Source: Gephyromycinifex aptenodytis (lineage in GTDB: Bacteria > Actinomycetota > Actinomycetes > Actinomycetales > Dermatophilaceae). Taken from it: a stretch of 64,000 nt of DNA. The notes beneath the pieces are model-generated. The model made no database searches and was not told where the DNA came from. It worked only from the letters and a program-made list of their open reading frames with translations. A program made the position numbers and the translations under genes. Positions 63,972 to 64,000 of the stretch are shown one piece after another; position 1 is the first letter of the stretch; each line of letters starts with the position of its first letter. The stretch is taken from positions 2,852,001 to 2,916,000 of the forward strand of contig NZ_CP051155.1 of assembly GCF_012277275.1 (NCBI RefSeq), given 5' to 3'.

Positions 63972-64000
63972 CCCTCGTGCTCGATCATCGTGTCGGCGGT

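Overview
The window is 64 kb of a very GC-rich actinobacterial chromosome. Actinobacterial hallmarks include a WhiB protein with a SigD-type sigma factor and RsdA-type anti-sigma, GroEL with a His-rich tail behind two CIRCE operators, GuaB3, MurT/GatD and DtxR/IdeR-type iron boxes. Gene order in two stretches (hemL-ccs-men, and groES-groEL-whiB-sigD-rsdA-guaB-guaB3-guaA) recalls Mycobacterium tuberculosis. The proteins look more like Micrococcales (perhaps near Dermatophilaceae), but that placement is only an impression. No tRNA, rRNA, CRISPR array or insertion sequence was recognised.

Layout. (1) 1-9.2 kb: end of hemL, then a translationally coupled system II cytochrome c maturation operon (resA-ccdA-resB-ccsB), then menaquinone genes menA and menE, and a short-chain dehydrogenase (SDR). 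(2) 9.2-17.3 kb: an accessory island for catecholate siderophore use. FepDGC and FepB uptake genes and a Fes-type esterase are intact and an MbtH-like protein is intact, but entA and entE survive only as frameshifted, deleted remnants and no NRPS is present. Two strong iron boxes control the uptake side. The island lies between the SDR gene and a 126 bp internally deleted copy of that same SDR gene. (3) 17.3-26.4 kb: acyltransferase, menB, a cupin/methyltransferase pair behind a perfect palindrome, a Nudix gene, a phosphotransacetylase-like gene with eroded catalytic motifs, menC and a THUMP-like methyltransferase. (4) 26.4-33.2 kb: groES, groEL1, whiB, sigD, rsdA and guaB. (5) 33.2-38.7 kb: a tightly coupled five-gene operon with an RfbF-type cytidylyltransferase, an NAD-dependent epimerase/dehydratase, an RmlC-type 3,5-epimerase, a SAF-domain oxidoreductase and an L-2-hydroxyglutarate oxidase-like FAD enzyme. 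This is the best candidate for an undescribed pathway. (6) 38.8-45.1 kb: guaB3, an ArsR metal sensor, a succinate-semialdehyde dehydrogenase, SURF1, DUF3817 and guaA. (7) 45.2-64 kb: an NTF2-like protein, a coproporphyrinogen/protoporphyrinogen oxidase coupled to a radical SAM/SPASM gene, a PAP2 phosphatase, murT-gatD, a PspC envelope-stress locus with a two-component system, pcrA, an M23 peptidase, a stand-alone B12-binding domain, sucCD, a threonine dehydratase-like enzyme and a prepilin peptidase.

Two structural habits recur. Neighbouring genes often overlap by ATGA or GTGA. Many monocistronic starts carry a TANNNT hexamer exactly 6 nt before the start codon, the expected layout of leaderless transcripts. 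Functionally the window joins respiratory-chain supply (haem, cytochrome c, menaquinone), guanine nucleotide synthesis and envelope biology, interrupted by a horizontally acquired siderophore island that appears to have decayed from a producer to a consumer locus.
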